From contig JAEUWY010000019.1 of assembly GCA_022059125.1 (NCBI GenBank), forward strand, positions 496,001 through 560,000: a stretch of DNA of 64,000 nt. Reading direction: 5' to 3'. Position numbers and translations under genes: made by a program. Numbering within the stretch: position 1 is the first letter of the stretch; each line of letters opens with the position of its first letter. This DNA is from Corynespora cassiicola (Eukaryota; Ascomycota; Dothideomycetes; Pleosporales; Corynesporascaceae). This document shows, piece after piece, positions 12,938 through 26,057 of the stretch. The notes beneath the pieces are model-generated. The model did no database searches. It saw only the letters and a program-made list of their open reading frames with translations, and was not told the origin of the DNA.

Positions 12938-13277
12938 GTAGACGACTACACCCAAGGCACAGGCGGGGGGATGGTGGTGGTGGCAGTGGTGGGGGCAGCA
13001 CGCAGTGTGAGGGGGTATGCCTCTCTCTCTCTCTCTCCCCTCTGTGTGTGCGTGCACAAGCAAGCAAGCAACCAGTTGGCAGTGTACCTTATTTACGGGT
13101 GGTGGAGATGTCGCTGGAGCGTCTGAGGCCACTGAGGCCGCTGGGCCAGCCAGCGCCGTCCAGAGGCAGAGAGCACACGCCCACGACACGCCGACGGAGC
13201 GGCAGCAATCTAAAATCAATTCGGGCGCGGTGGGCCGTGGGCAGAGGATGGGATGGGACGGATGGGATGGGATGGAT

Positions 13278-13317
13278 GGCAGGGTGGCAGGGTGGCAGGG
13301 TGGCAGGGCGGCAGGGT
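13278..13317. repeat. (GGCAGGGT)x5 tandem repeat
   Basis: Five copies of an 8-bp unit with one substitution in the fourth copy. It follows directly on a GGGAT-type repeat at about 13248-13277. Confidence 0.9.
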
Positions 13318-13720
13318 AGCAGGACAGCAGGGGGCCCGTCGGTGGCATGGGAGGGCCGGCCTGCGCTCCCAGCCTGGCCCGAAGCGTGAGTCCCGTTGGA
13401 GGCCAGAGGCCGTTTCGCGCTGGCATGGCGGGAGCTGCTGACTGGGCTGATCCGCGCAGCACCAGCACCAGCCCACGCCAGCCCACAGCAGGGACCGGGG
13501 CCCGACGCAGCTGGCAGCGGCCGCAGAGCAGACGATGAGAGGGAGCTGTGCAGGGGGCGTGCGGCATGCTGGCCTGTATGCACGCAAGCGAGGCCTGCGA
13601 CGCCTGTCCCCACTCTCCACCGCCCAGCCCGCAGCCCGCACAGCAGCCCGCAGAGCAGCACCGCCAGCACCGCCAGCACTACCATCGCCAGCACCCGGCA
13701 GCCATGCAGCCCGCTCTGCT

Positions 13721-13750
13721 CTGCTATGCTCTGCTATGCTCTGCTATGCT
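13721..13750. repeat. (CTGCTATGCT)x3 tandem repeat
   Basis: Three perfect 10-bp copies, flanked on both sides by degenerate CTGCT units. Confidence 0.9.
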
Positions 13751-14220
13751 CTGCTCTGCACGCCGCTGCACCGCTCTGCCCTACTCCATGCCAGCCCGTT
13801 TGTCGCTCGCGCCCTACTTACAGCGGTAGCCTCTCCCTAGCCCGCCCGTCTCTTCCCATCACTCGCGACAAAAAAAAAGGCCGCGCTGTATTTCGCGCCG
13901 TCTCCTCACCACTTCGCCGGCAGGGATCGGCCCCAAGCTTAGCGGGCGTCTACTTTTTTTACAACACGAAGGGCCCTCTGGCGTCGGCTGGGGTCCCGAT
14001 AGGGAGAAGACGGCTGAATGCTCGCGGCCACTCACGACCCCCGGAGATATTCGTCGCGCTGCCCCGACTCCTCTGGCTGAGCATGATAGGGAACCGTTGA
14101 CAGACTGCGCTGCCAGCAACGCCCGCCGCTGGCCTTGGGAGGGGGGAGGGCGGCCAGGTAGGGTCGCGTACGCTTGCTCAGATGCCAGACCACCTTCGAC
14201 ATGTACGTTGCTCCATGTCG

Positions 14221-14270
14221 CATGTCGGATGCCGGATGCGAGATGCCAGATGCCAAATGCCAAATGCCAA
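14221..14270. repeat. degenerate 7-bp (RATGCCA-like) tandem repeat
   Basis: About seven imperfect copies of a 7-bp unit around GATGCCA/AATGCCA. The copies become more alike toward the right end, as expected for recent slippage or unequal exchange. Confidence 0.8.
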
Positions 14271-15501
14271 GCGCTTACGCCTCTCCATGGTTCTACCAAA
14301 AGGACTGTACCGTACCCGCACGCACATGGCGGCGCGGCGCCCTTGACGTTGGAGCCATGGAGCCACCACCTTAGTCAGCGCCCATGCGGAGGCCGACGAC
14401 TGACTGACTGCTTTTTACCACATCGGAACACAGGGCTCCAGACCGAGCCCCCTAGACGAAACGTTTTGCCAGTGGGTCAGTCGCCGTGGGCCGTGGCCGT
14501 CCATGGAAACCGCGCTTTTTCCGCCCGTGCCATGGCTGCTGCTGCCACGGCGCCGCCTCGCAGTGTGGGCCGCCAGGACGCCATGATTTGCGCCGCCGCT
14601 GCGAGTCAAAAAGCAGGTCAAAAAAGCTTCACGCAGGCGCGGCCTCGCTGGCACAAGCAATCAAAGGATGCGAATAAGAAAAGAAGCAAGACTGCGCTGG
14701 CCGGCCTCGACGAAACGCATGCCCAAGTGCCGCGCCGTCGATTCAACTCGACCGTCATGGACATGGCCATGGCTGAGGGCCGGCCGCCCTTCGTTTCCGC
14801 TTTCAAAACGGGCGCCGGATGCTTCAGGCAAGCCGACCAGAAGAAATCATCGTCCAGGACAGAGAGCATTCCAGCACAGGCTAAATGCCCGCCGCCGCGG
14901 TCCAACGACGACACGGCAGCAGAGGGGCAGGGATGGCGCCCATAGCGAGCGGGATGGACGGGCGGCAGGCCGTGCAGCCTGCAGCGCGCCCTCGTCCACG
15001 CCTGGGCATTATTCAGACGCCCGCCCTGGTTGGCCGGCTGATTGTCGCAAACCGACGACCTGGCGACGACGTCGTTGCAGTCCAGGATGACGACGGCCGC
15101 CCAATGCCAGCAGCACGCCATGAGGGCGAGGCGAGCGGTTGAAGAGCGCCTCAGCAACAGGACGTGTGCAACGTGGAGACTCGACAGAGTGCGACGATCA
15201 TGTCATGTCAGCGCGCGAGCAGCCATCCATGGGCAGTTCCCTTGATCAAACGTGCCGATTGTACCACGGGCTTGGTGTTGGACGTGGGACGCCGCGCACA
15301 GCGATAGGACAGCATCTGTTGCGGTGTGAGTGATGTGCTGGCGGGGCTAGCCCCATGCGGCCTCGGACACCAATGTCACGCTCTGCCGGGCACCCACACC
15401 TCCATGCCCGCCGTCCTCGACGACGACGACCGACTTCAATATTCGGATTCCATCCCGGCCTGCTGGTGCGGGGGCGAGCGGGCGGTGCAGCGGGTGTGCT
15501 A

Positions 15502-15560
15502 GCAGCAGCAGTAACAGCAGCAGGAGCAGCAGGAGCAGCAGGAGCAGCAGGAGCAGGAGG
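15502..15560. repeat. AGC/GGAGCAGCA purine-rich repeat
   Basis: A run of CAG/AGC triplets grading into four copies of the 9-mer GGAGCAGCA. Noncoding. Confidence 0.85.
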
Positions 15561-16965
15561 GGCGAGCAGTCCCTCGCAGGACCGGCTGAAACATTTCAAT
15601 TCGCACACGCGCGCCCTGGTCGCCCGGCGCAAGGCGCAGCCGTGTCCGACCGTCGTCGGCCGTGGTGTGAATTGCCATGTCACGGGACCTTTCGGCGCAC
15701 AGGGCCGTCGTCGGCCCGGTCCCATCCCATCCATGCACCTGCCATGCGAACCGTGACAGCCTCAATTGTGCGAGAGACCAACCCTCTTCGCTCCTCTTCG
15801 CTCCTCTTGCGCTGCGTCGCTTCATCTCTCGGGCCCTTTCCCCCCTTGTCTCCGAGAGAGGGCACTCAGGCCTCTTCCCCTCACCTCCCGTCCTCATGCG
15901 ACCGCTGTCCGGCCGTCGCCTCAGGCGCCAAACGAACTGTTCGCATCTCCCGTGATTTGGCCCTGCTAGCCGCGCTCCAGCCGTCGTCGAATCAGGCGCT
16001 CCTCGCGGACACGTCTGCGCAAGCCTGGTGAGACGTGGCAAAAGCCAGGCCGGTCGCTCCTCGACGTACCTACCGTGCTTGCGTGCCCACTTACACCTGT
16101 GTGACCACTGATGGCATCAGATGGCCGCGGCGAGCAAAAGGCCTCACATCACCAGTCCCCCCCCCTCTCCGCTGCGATAATGGGCGAAGCCCCACGACAT
16201 GCATCCCCTCCCTCGCACCGCAGCATGGTGGGACTGGGGCGGCCTCAGGCGGCCTCAAGCGAGCCGAGTACAGAAGAAGTAGCACCATGTGCCCTCTGAT
16301 ACCCACGGCCGCCAGCAAGCCGACCGACCCTTCTGTAAGGGCCAGTCGCACCGCCCTCGCGTGGGCCAGAGGGGAGGGGGCAGATGCAAAGGTGGAAATA
16401 AACGTGCAGTGCAGCGGGCGCGAGGTGCGAGGCGGATCGTGGAGGAGGCCCGAGCCCACGCCCGCGCGCCCGCGCCCACGCCTACGGCCACGCACTCGTC
16501 GTCGTCTACTTGCGACTCGCTGACCACCCACGCCCGGCCAAATTGGCAATTCGATATTAACCAAATGGTCCCTGGGAGGTGCGACGCGAGCAGCGAAAGG
16601 TCGATGCACGTCATGGTGGCCACTCAGCACGCGACGGCGCGGCCTTTGCGGTTGGATGGCCCAACCCGTGTATCAGCCTCGACTCCTGGCCATATTGTTC
16701 TCGTGAGGCAGCCGTAGTGTGGAGACCGTGTCTGTGTCGGCCCAACAAAAGAGGGAAGATCAATCTAGAATCGGAATCCGTAGGGCGGTTGGGTCCCTCG
16801 CCCTGTCCGAGATGAGACGGGACGCTCTTCATCAAAAAAGTCGTCGTCTGCGCGCTGGCGGACGAGCCGAGCGGCCGCCGAGTGGCCGTCGTTGGCCTGC
16901 TCCCCACGCCGGCCGCAAATTGATGCGAGATTCGAGGCCGGGAGACATTCGATGCCACGGGTTCA

Positions 16966-16997
16966 CGGATTCGCGGATTCGCGGATTCGCAGATTCC
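16966..16997. repeat. (CGGATTCG)x3 tandem repeat
   Basis: Three perfect 8-bp copies plus a fourth with two changes. Too short and spacerless to be a CRISPR array. Confidence 0.85.
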
Positions 16998-19900
16998 AGA
17001 AGGCTTCAACGTTTGGGCGGAGCGCGCAGCTGGCCGCCCCAAAGCCGCGATCAGCTGCAAGCTGTCGGCTGGTGTTCCTGCAGCTGTGAGGACATCCCGC
17101 AATACGGGCCATGCTTGGAGCCACACGGCGCGCTGATTGGCGCCGTCTCAGCTGCACCCTCCCGCCGTGCATATGCGTGTGATGAGGCCGCATCCCTGCG
17201 CGGCAACACCCTTTCCCCCCTTCACCGCGCCAAGCCCGCCTTTCCCCTCCTTTGCCCATCTGGCCTGGTAGTCTGCCATGACACCATGGCGAAGTCGCCT
17301 CCGTCCTGTCCTGTCCTGGATCATGGACATGTTTGGCCGCCGTCGCACACGCAACTCTCCTGCGCAACCCTTTGCTCGGCGGCGCAGCAGCAGCAGCAGC
17401 AGGAGCGCCAGCGGGAGCCGTAGCAGGAGGGCGAAGGGGAGGGGCCATTGTTCCATTGAGGCTATCACTACCACCTCCGCCGCGGACCTCTGCCACCCCC
17501 TCCCTACCTCTGACTTCCTCTTTCCCCTCCAACCACCCCAGAAAAGACGTTCAGAGCCGGCTGGAGCGTGCGGCACGCGCATCGGATCGATCAGATAGGC
17601 GTAGGCCTGCCAATCAGCGCGGGCCACGTCAAGAGCCAGGCATGGCCGTTATCGGGGCTGGTCCAGCGGGCAAGCCACTGGCGTTTGCGACACGGACCAC
17701 TCCTTGCAGTCCGAAACAGGTCGCCATGGCCGTAGCCATTGGTTCTCCGCGCTCCACACGCCAGAGTCTCTCTCTCTCTTGTCATCTCACCTCATGCTGG
17801 ATGGTGCCACCCGCTGGCTGCTCCGTTCTCTAGCGCCTCCTGCGACAACCTCATCTCCAGATAGATGGTCGCCGTGCGAGACTCGTCATCAGTTGCGAAA
17901 AAAAAAAGGTGAGGGGGACCACTCTTCCCCCGCTGCTGCTGGCTGGCCGCCCGCCCCATGGCCCGAATTGCTCTCGTCCCGATTTTGCCGTCAATGTCTC
18001 TCTACACCCTCCCAGCAAATGCCTTTCCGCCGCTCCTCACCGCCATTCTATTCTTGCCCGTTTCGAGCGCGATCCTGCCACAGCGACTGGGATGGGGCAA
18101 TATACTCTTCTCCGCCGACATGGGTTTGCTGATACAGCCTGCTCTACCCCGCTGCAACGCCGCAGCGCGACAGGTCTTGTCCGTTGGGGGCCAGGAAGGA
18201 AGGCGGGCGGGCAGGCCAGCAGGGCCCCGGGAGCGAGCGAGCGAGCCTTTCGTCTGCTGCCGGATTGGCAGCCATGTCTTGTCTTGCTTCCCCACGGCAG
18301 CAGGGCCCCTTCGTATGTCTTGACCAGCATTGCTGATGACGCTTATCGACTTGCGGCATGCAGCATCGCTCCCACCCCCTCGCCTCGCCTCGCCTCTCAG
18401 CAGCGTGCCAGAGCGCAGCCAGCAGCAGAGCCGCTTTTCATCACAGCACATACGCTTCCGCTTCCGCATGCTAGGCACGACATACTTGCTTGCATCACAT
18501 GCGTATGTCGCCGTTTTTCTTAGGGTGGGTGCACTGCAGTTTGCCTGAAGCGAAATTGCGTCGCCGTCCACCAACACCTGCTGCTATGCCTCTTGATGCG
18601 ACGTCCAAGCGAACATGCGTTCTAAGAGCGGCCTCAGCGGGCTATTTGATAGATTGGTTGGGATGTACCATGTATGCATTCTGCTTGCCGCCCATTCTGC
18701 CTGGAAGCCATCGAGCGCGCTCGGATCCCCAGATCTATGGATCACCACGACCCGGTATGCAACTGCGGAAGGCGCTCGTTTACGCGCTCTCCCACTGCAT
18801 GCCTGGGTGCTTTTTTTTCCCGCTTGACGTTGACAGTCAGCCACTGCGTCTGATAAGACGACTACTCTCCTGCAACGACTGATACTAATCGTGGAATATC
18901 CTTTATTGATGTCTCTTGGACGTTTTGGAAGTCTTTTGGCCCGGCTGGACGCTATCCTCCGGGTGGTAGTCTTTGCTCCCCCCTCCCCTCCTTTTGGCTC
19001 CTTCCAAGCGCTCCCACACTATGCAATTAATCATCTTTGACATTCCAGCTCTTCGCATCCGGACAATGCACGCACTCGCTAATGCTGGCAGCTCTTGCTA
19101 CCTTCCCAACTCTTTCAGCGCCCGTCCCAAAACAGGCGGTTGGATAAATCGCTTCTACGCGATCGAGGTCATCAATATCTCAGATCCTAGCGCCTAATAT
19201 CAAAAGTCAATTCAACAGTTTGCGTCAAGGCTCGACTCGACCTCTGCTGCCATCTCTTTGTAGCCACTTGTGCGCCATCCGTCCTGGAGCCAACCCGTCT
19301 GGAACTGGCTGGCCCGTCGTGGCTTGTCGCAGAGTGCTGCTGCTGCCCACCGTCAACAGTTTTTCCTTCCCTAGTCGTTCGTCGGAATGACGCCCGTCCC
19401 AAACCGCGGCTCCTAGCGCCCTCGACCAACGCCATGCCATCTAACCTTTGCAACTCAATAATATCCGTGGTTCCGAGTCACCCCACCACAACTCCCCACC
19501 ATGGTGTGCTAACGTTTGCCGGCGAGAAACGTCTGGCCCAGCCACCCTGGAGGAGCTGCTGTTCTGGTGTTAGAGATGGTGGGGATGCGCCGGCTATGCG
19601 AATGAAAATCTCTGCAGTGCGGGCCGACACGAAATTTGCGGACGGCGTCCGCAATCGTGCGTGCGTGCGTGCGCCCATGCTTTGCCCCCTCCCCTACCCC
19701 CATCTCCAAAGTCCGGGATGGGAGTAAGCAAGAAAGGCGCGGGCGTTTGACATGAAGGTTGCTGTTAGCCTCACAGGACAACAGGAACCGGTCTCACGCG
19801 CGCACACGGCTCAACCGCGGATGGGCTCAGCGCCCGTCGGAGAGTAAAAGTCGGTTTCGCAAGCAAAACCCCACCCAAGACAGGCGCCAGGCAAGCTGTC

Positions 19901-21933
19901 AGTTGCTGCTGTACCGCCCGTGGCTCCGATTGCTCAGGACTCAAACCCTCTTTTTTTTTTTGCCGTCGTCAATGTCTTGTTTCCCTACATGCCTGTCGGC
20001 TCTTCCCCTCCATCCTTCTCCAGCTTTTTGACTCTGCTCCATTGACCAGCCCTCCCCTGGCACATGCGAACGTGCTAAACGGGCGTGCATGACTTGGATC
20101 TCGGTTTCTGAAAAGCCACTACTGTAGTTGGTACACGGACGCGGACGCAGAGCACACACACATGTGAATGGGGGATGATGAGCAGTGAAGGGCGTGCGTG
20201 CGTGCGGGTCCACCCACGGGTTTCCAGGGCTGCTGCTGTTGCACCTGCAGCATTCGTTGTCTTTTGATCAGTGCGCCAGTTTGACATGTCTCTTGCCCTT
20301 GGACAGAGTTGTGGGCCGCGCGACTCGGCCCAAGTTTCTTCCCCTCCATCGCAGTAATATTGTGTGCTTGAGTGGTTGGTGACAGGTGTGGGCGGGCAAG
20401 CGGGCGGGTTGGAGTCACGGTTTTGGTACTTGAAGTGGACATTGCGTGAACCGAACCGGACCAGAGCAGACCAGCAGGCCAGCAGGCCAGCAGACCAGCA
20501 GCAGAGCAACGAGTGGGGTACCAGACGATGGATGATTGATGATTGACGATGCCCGCCTTGGGACAGTGACATGACATGACATGCCCATACCGAACCAGAC
20601 GAGACCATACCAGACCCTACCATGGATGACATGACATAATCGACAAACTCCGCGAAGCGAAGCGAGACGTGGTGAGGCGATGCGATGCGATGCGAGACGG
20701 GAATATCCATCCATCCATACCTCCACCCAAGTCAACTCAAGTCAAGCCCGCCACTTAACCACCCAGGCCCACCCACCGGCCGACCGTTGCGAAGAAGAAG
20801 AAAAATCCAAACCAGAGTCGAAGGAGGCAAATTTGGCCCAGCAAACGAACGGACGAGCGAACGAACTAAATGTGCTAACTGTACTAAACGTACTAACTAT
20901 ACTTGTGAAGATCGATCGTGCATTGCATTGGTGGTGTTGGGGCTCGTCTTGCAAGGGGCTTGGGGGTCTTGGGCTTGGGATCTAAACCGAGGAGAGGGAA
21001 GGGGAGAGGAGGGTTCGCACGTCTGCTTGCTTGCTTGCTTGCTTGCTCGATGCTGCTGGGTGGTACTGCTGCTGGGTTTTGGGCGGTGCGGCTACATGGA
21101 CAGACAGGCAGGTAGGCAAGTAGTAGGAGGGATCTAGTTGATGTAAAAAGTAACAGGTACGTAAGGAGGCGAGAGGGCTGCGCGGAAAAGCGGCTGGGCA
21201 TGGTTGGTCGCGGATCAGCAACCGGGCGTGGGCGGGCGTGGGCGGGCGTGGACGGGCGCAGGCGGCCCTGCGTTGCGCTGCGTTGCCGTTGCTGTGCGTG
21301 CTGGTGATGGCCCGTTTCTTCTGGTCTCGGTCTCTGCCTCGGTTTTCTTTGGTGCTTGTCCATGTCGAGTTTTGCTCTCGTCTGTTTCGCTGGACTTGCT
21401 GTGGTGCGGTCCAACTCGACTTCCTTCGGGAGCGTGTAGATGGAGGGTTCCTATGTGATGTCCTGTCCTGTCATGTCCCCTATGACCATGGCCTTTCTGT
21501 TACTTGCCCTGGTCTACCTTGCCTCGACCTTGCCTTGTCTTGTCACGCCGGAAAAGCTGCTGCCCTCGGACGGCGTGTCATGTACCTGGGCAGACGGGCA
21601 GGTTGAGTTAATCTGAGCAAGCCTACAGTACCGTACCCAGGCTGAGGCTTGCTGCTGCTGCTACTGCCAGATACTGTCCTTCATCAAGCCGCCTGCACAT
21701 GCATTTCGTCTCGTCTCGTCGTCCCCCGTATGTGGTAGACTAACCCACCCACCCAACCGTCCATCCCCCCTCCCCCTCCGTCTGTCCGTTTCAACCCACC
21801 CCGGAGACGAAGATCAGACGGTAACGACGATTTTTTTTTAAAAAAAAAAAAACCTCCCTCAAACCTCATCGTACATGCCTGAGGCACTGGCCTTGAACTT
21901 TGCCTCCCACCTCGAATCTCGAATTCCCGTTTC

Positions 21934-21975
21934 GTCTCCGTCTCCGTCTCCGTCTGGTCTGGTCTGGTCTGGTCT
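21934..21975. repeat. (CGTCTC)n followed by (GGTCT)n
   Basis: Two adjoining microsatellites, a 6-mer run then four copies of a 5-mer, sharing the GTCT core. They probably arose by slippage with a unit change. Confidence 0.85.
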
Positions 21976-22705
21976 AGCCTGGCGGCAGCCTCGCAGCCTC
22001 GCAGCCTCGGCCAAAACTCAAGGGCGACGACGGACGGGCGAACAATGCCGCCAACGTCGCGCGACAAACGTCGACTTGACTCAACTTCAAACGTCGCGCG
22101 AATGTAGGTATGTGTGTAGGTAGGTACTGTATGCATGCGAGGCGAACCAGCGAGCGCGGGGGTGGAGAAGCACGTACATTGATGCGCACATACGCACGCG
22201 CGCATACTGTACCTACATACATACATGACGGGGGGGAGGGATGCGCAGCACCGCACCGCACAGTACAGCGCAGTACAGCACAGCGCAGCGCATCGTCTCC
22301 CACGCTAGTTTACTGGCCTGGCCTGGCCTGGCCTGGCCTGCCTGGCTATCGTACAGTAAGTAACCTGTGTCCCAAAATTGCCTTTGGACGTGCATCCGCT
22401 CGTTCGCCCTGTTTTTTTTTTTCCTTCCCTTCGTTCTGTTCCTTGTTTGAATTGGCCCTGCCCTGGGCTGGCCTGGGCTGGGCTGGCCTGCCTGAGCTAG
22501 CGAGTTGTTGTCCGGGGCGGCATGGGATGAAACGGCTACGGGGTGGGATGGGATGGGATGGGAATAGGATGGCATGCAGCAGCAGCAGCGAGATGATCTG
22601 ATCTGCCGCACTTGTTCTGTCTGGCGGCGGGTTTTGGATCAGGAGCAGGAGCAGGATCGGATTCAGGATCGAGGGGCCGGCAGGCGGCGGGCGGCGGGGA
22701 TTGTT

Positions 22706-22730
22706 CCTGCTGCTGCTGCTGCTGCTGCTG
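22706..22730. repeat. (CTG)8 trinucleotide repeat
   Basis: An uninterrupted CTG triplet run, followed by related CCGCTG units to about 22764. Noncoding on current evidence. Confidence 0.85.
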
Positions 22731-23750
22731 TTTTGCTTGCCGCTGCCGCTGCCGTTGCCGCTGCTGCACGCAAGACGTTATCATGTGCGTGTTGTGATGA
22801 TGTGCGGTGATGTGCTGTTCCGTCATGTATGTATGTACCTAGGTATGTATGTACTCTACTGTGCTGTGCTGTGCTGTACAGGACGGTACGGTGACGGGAC
22901 TTTTGCCTGCCTGCTTGCATATTATTGCTACTGCTGCAACAAGCGGCTCGTATGTAGGTACTGCGCACTTCTTCCGGCGGGATAGAGGACCAGGTCCTGA
23001 GCCATAACGTATCTCGACGCCCGCCCGTCCCGCACGGCGATGTACATGACTCCTTGCGCACTGTCCCGGCGATGACGCACCCGCCCGTCTCTGAGGTGCG
23101 CCTACAACAGCTGAAACCCACAGCCTCTTCCCTATTGCTCGTGAGGATTCTCGTTCCAGAGAGCGTGGGATGGATGGCGTCACGTGCAGAGGAAGGGAAT
23201 TCCGGCCAATCAGCATGTCGTGGGCTTGCTGATGTCAGCAGTTGGGTGTGCGGCACGGTGCTCCTCTCCGCAGGCTGCCCGCCGTTGCCCATGGATGCAG
23301 AGGTCTTGTTTGCCTCGCTTTTCTTTCCCAGCCATTTCGTGTATGCACCAAGGTAGCGAGCACCGACTACTTGCCCGCGAGGTTCGGCTTTTAGTATAGT
23401 ATGTCATTTCTTATCTATAGGCGGCTTATTCCCAAGGCCTCCCGCAAGAAAAGGGATTGGAACCGAGTGAGATGGGGAGGAAAAGGGTGATGCACATCTC
23501 TGCGTATCATTTTCTCCCTACTTCTTTTCCATGTCGCTTCATCTGCCTTCTCCATGTTACCCGAAGAAACAATGGTTCCCGCTAGGTCCCGTGGGTCGAG
23601 CTAACGTGCATCTTTCAAGAGACGGGCAAGCAAAACAAACACCTCACAACCACGTCCAAAGCATACGGAATCGACTCCCAGAGGCCATTCTACGGCTTCT
23701 AGTCTTTCACCCTCTGCATTGATATTGGAAAGTACATACTTGTTTCCGAG

Positions 23751-26057
23751 ATGCCTTCCTCCGTCTTCCTCCTGGCGCTGCTGTCCCCTCCAGCCTTTGT
23801 CCTCCTGAAGACGCTCCAGAATTTCTACAAAAACTACCAAATTGCCAAGCAGACTGGACTCCCAATCATTGTTTCCCCCTGTCATCCGTGGGGCATACTC
23901 TGGCTCGCCGTGCTCTTCGTGTTCCGACCGTGGATCCAGCACTCGCGCTGGGGCCGAGTCTTGGAGCCGACGTGGAGTTGGTATGTAAAGGATACAGCCT
24001 TTCTTTCCTTCCTTTGCCCCATGTCGGCTAAATCGACATGTTTGTATTTCCATCAGAAGTTTCGTGGGGAGATGGGCATATTTCGCTGCCCTTTCTACCC
24101 ATCGCGTCCATGAACAATTTTGCTGACTTTATACTTGTTCTACTAAATTCTAGGCATGATAATGACAGCCTGTATGAAGAGCTGGGCAGTAGTGCCTATG
24201 TGCTAGTTTCGCCTACGGGGAACGTTATATTCACGAATGACGCAGGGGCTATCAACCAGGCTTTGACCAAAAGGAAAGAGTTTTACAAGGGTTTTGTTTA
24301 TGGTGAGTTCTTCCAAGCAGTGATGCCTGACGCGAAATGCAAAATTAAAAGAGTTCCTGGGTCTGCAGGAGCTGATTAAAAGACAGAAAGTATGAACCTG
24401 TTTGGCAGGAACGTGGACACTGTGCGTATTTTCATATCAACCCTGCACCTGGCCCGCCAATAAAACCCTAGACGAGATGGATGATTCACGCCAAAAATGA
24501 CTATGAACCGAGGACGGGGTATCTCAGTCAATGTGGTTCATACTTCCAGGCTCGATCCTCCTCAGATTTCTCCTCTGCATCTTTGCCTTGGGCCTGATTC
24601 CCAAACCGTCTCACATCCCCGTCTGACACTTCCCTAGGTAAACGGTGAAGAGTGGTCTCGCCATCGCAGAATAACCGCTCCCTGCTTTAACGAGCGCGTC
24701 TCTGGTTTTGTATGGGACGAGTCTCTCCGCCAATCCCACTCCATGCTCACCCACTGGCTTTCCTCGCCCGCAGGCCTCGTCTCCAACATGGTTGAGGACA
24801 CGCGTGTAGTTGCCCTGCACGTCCTGTCCGCCGCTGGATTTGGCATTTCTCATGATTTCCACGGCGGAAATCGCAACGTGGCGCCAGGACATGAACTATC
24901 CCATCGTGACGCCCTCATGGGAATCCTCAATAATCTTATCGCGTCCATTGTCCTGGGCAACATGAAATGGATGAGCTTGTTTAAGGCAGTGTGGCCCAAG
25001 CAGTGGCGTGCTGTAGACTTATCCATGAAGGAGTTTGCCAAATACCTAGACGAGCTGGTCGATGCGGAACGCGAGGCGATGAAGAGTGCCCAGGGTGTAA
25101 CCAAGCCAAACCTCATAAGCACTTTAATCCGCACCAGTGACGAGGCTAAGGCTGAGAGCGTCAACTCTGCTGTGCGCCTAACGGACGAGGAAATAAAGGG
25201 CAATCTCTTCATCTTCAACCTCGCGGGACATGACACTACAGCGAACACGCTATCCTATGCCTTTGCACTGTTGGCCGTGCATCCCGAGGTTCAGGAGTGG
25301 ATTATCGAAGAGATTGATGAGGTTTTTGGGAAGTTGGAGGGGAAGGCAGAGTATGAGAAGGCTTTCCCGAAGCTGAAGAGAGTGCTGGCTGTCATGGTAT
25401 GAATCATCTTTCTCAGCTCCTCTTGTGATATGATTCCCACTTCCAATCTTTCTTCTCTTCATATCATCACCTCTTGTCCCCAGCCAGCGTCTTACTGACT
25501 GCCTCCAGTATGAGACCCTTCGTCTCTATGGCCAAGTCCCCAAGCTTCCCCGCGAATATACCCCCAACACAGAGCTCCTTCTCTCCCACCCAACGCCATC
25601 CGGGGAACCTCGAAACATCCTGCTGCCACCCAACACGGCCATCGTTCTCGATGTGCACTCCAGCCAAGTCTCCGCCAGGCACTTTACCGATTCCAAGACG
25701 TGGAATCCGAAGCGTTGGATCAAACCCTCACCGTCTATTCCTGCTTCTGCTTCTCTGGCTCAAGTCCTCGATGGCGAGATCTTTCAGTACGCCGAGCAGG
25801 GCTATGCGCCCTGGGCTGGTGGGCCACGCATCTGTCCTGGCATGAAGTTTGCGCATGTTGAGTTTACTGCCGTGCTATCCAGAGTGTTGCGGGCTGCCAG
25901 AGTCGGACCTGCTGTCAAGGGCGGTCCAGAGAAGCAGGTCAGCGAGGCCGCTGCGAGGGACGAAGTGATGAAGTGCGTGCGAGACTCGCATGACGATAAT
26001 GCGACGTTGACAATTCGGAGGCCAGAAGACTTGTGGCTCAAGGTTCAGAAGCGGTAG
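23751..26057 (+). CDS. cytochrome P450 monooxygenase
   Basis: A microsomal haem-thiolate monooxygenase; its substrate cannot be told from sequence. Five exons, join(23751..23980, 24154..24302, 24387..24421, 24638..25396, 25509..26057), give 573 residues. The 35-nt third exon supplies the conserved MNLFGRNVDT segment and is needed to reach NGEEWSRHR (the C-helix WxxxR region). An N-terminal hydrophobic anchor covers about residues 3-20, with a second hydrophobic stretch at 45-58. Core motifs: I-helix AGHDTT at 334-339; K-helix ETLR at 393-396; PERF-like WNPKRW; haem loop WAGGPRICPG with axial Cys500, where Trp replaces the usual Phe, as in many fungal P450s. Introns 1 and 3 (173 and 216 nt) are long for this window. 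The gene stands alone, with no recognisable biosynthetic neighbours. Fold certain, family name not assigned. Confidence 0.93.

Larger units (their letters stand above)
11156..23750. other. 12.6-kb gene-poor, GC-rich, repeat-rich region
   Basis: No gene is supported. Long frames exist on both strands (for example about 11.05-12.1 kb + and 12.5-13.6 kb -), but their translations are Arg/Ala/Pro/Gly-rich low complexity, they overlap on opposite strands, and they lack intron logic and recognisable domains. The right-hand end (first 0.2-2 kb) is probably stuA leader and promoter; the last few hundred bases before 23751 are the P450 promoter. Microsatellites and short tandem repeats are dense (12743-12774, 12902-12937, 13278-13317, 13721-13750, 14221-14270, 15502-15560, 16966-16997, 21024-21047, 21224-21258, 21934-21975, 22315-22340, 22706-22730). 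Such a long flank upstream of a developmental regulator may hold distal control elements or noncoding transcripts. Confidence 0.6.

Noticed and set aside
12518..13567. Long minus-strand open frame (349 codons)
   Set aside because: Pro/Ala/Ser/Cys-rich translation caused by the tandem repeats in the region; no ATG-led domain structure.
16966..16997. Short direct repeats that could suggest a CRISPR array
   Set aside because: The 8-bp units abut with no spacers, and the genome is eukaryotic; it is a microsatellite.
23751..26057. Trp instead of Phe in the P450 haem-binding loop as a novelty
   Set aside because: PW-type haem loops (W..G.R.C.G) are common in fungal P450s; all other core motifs are intact.
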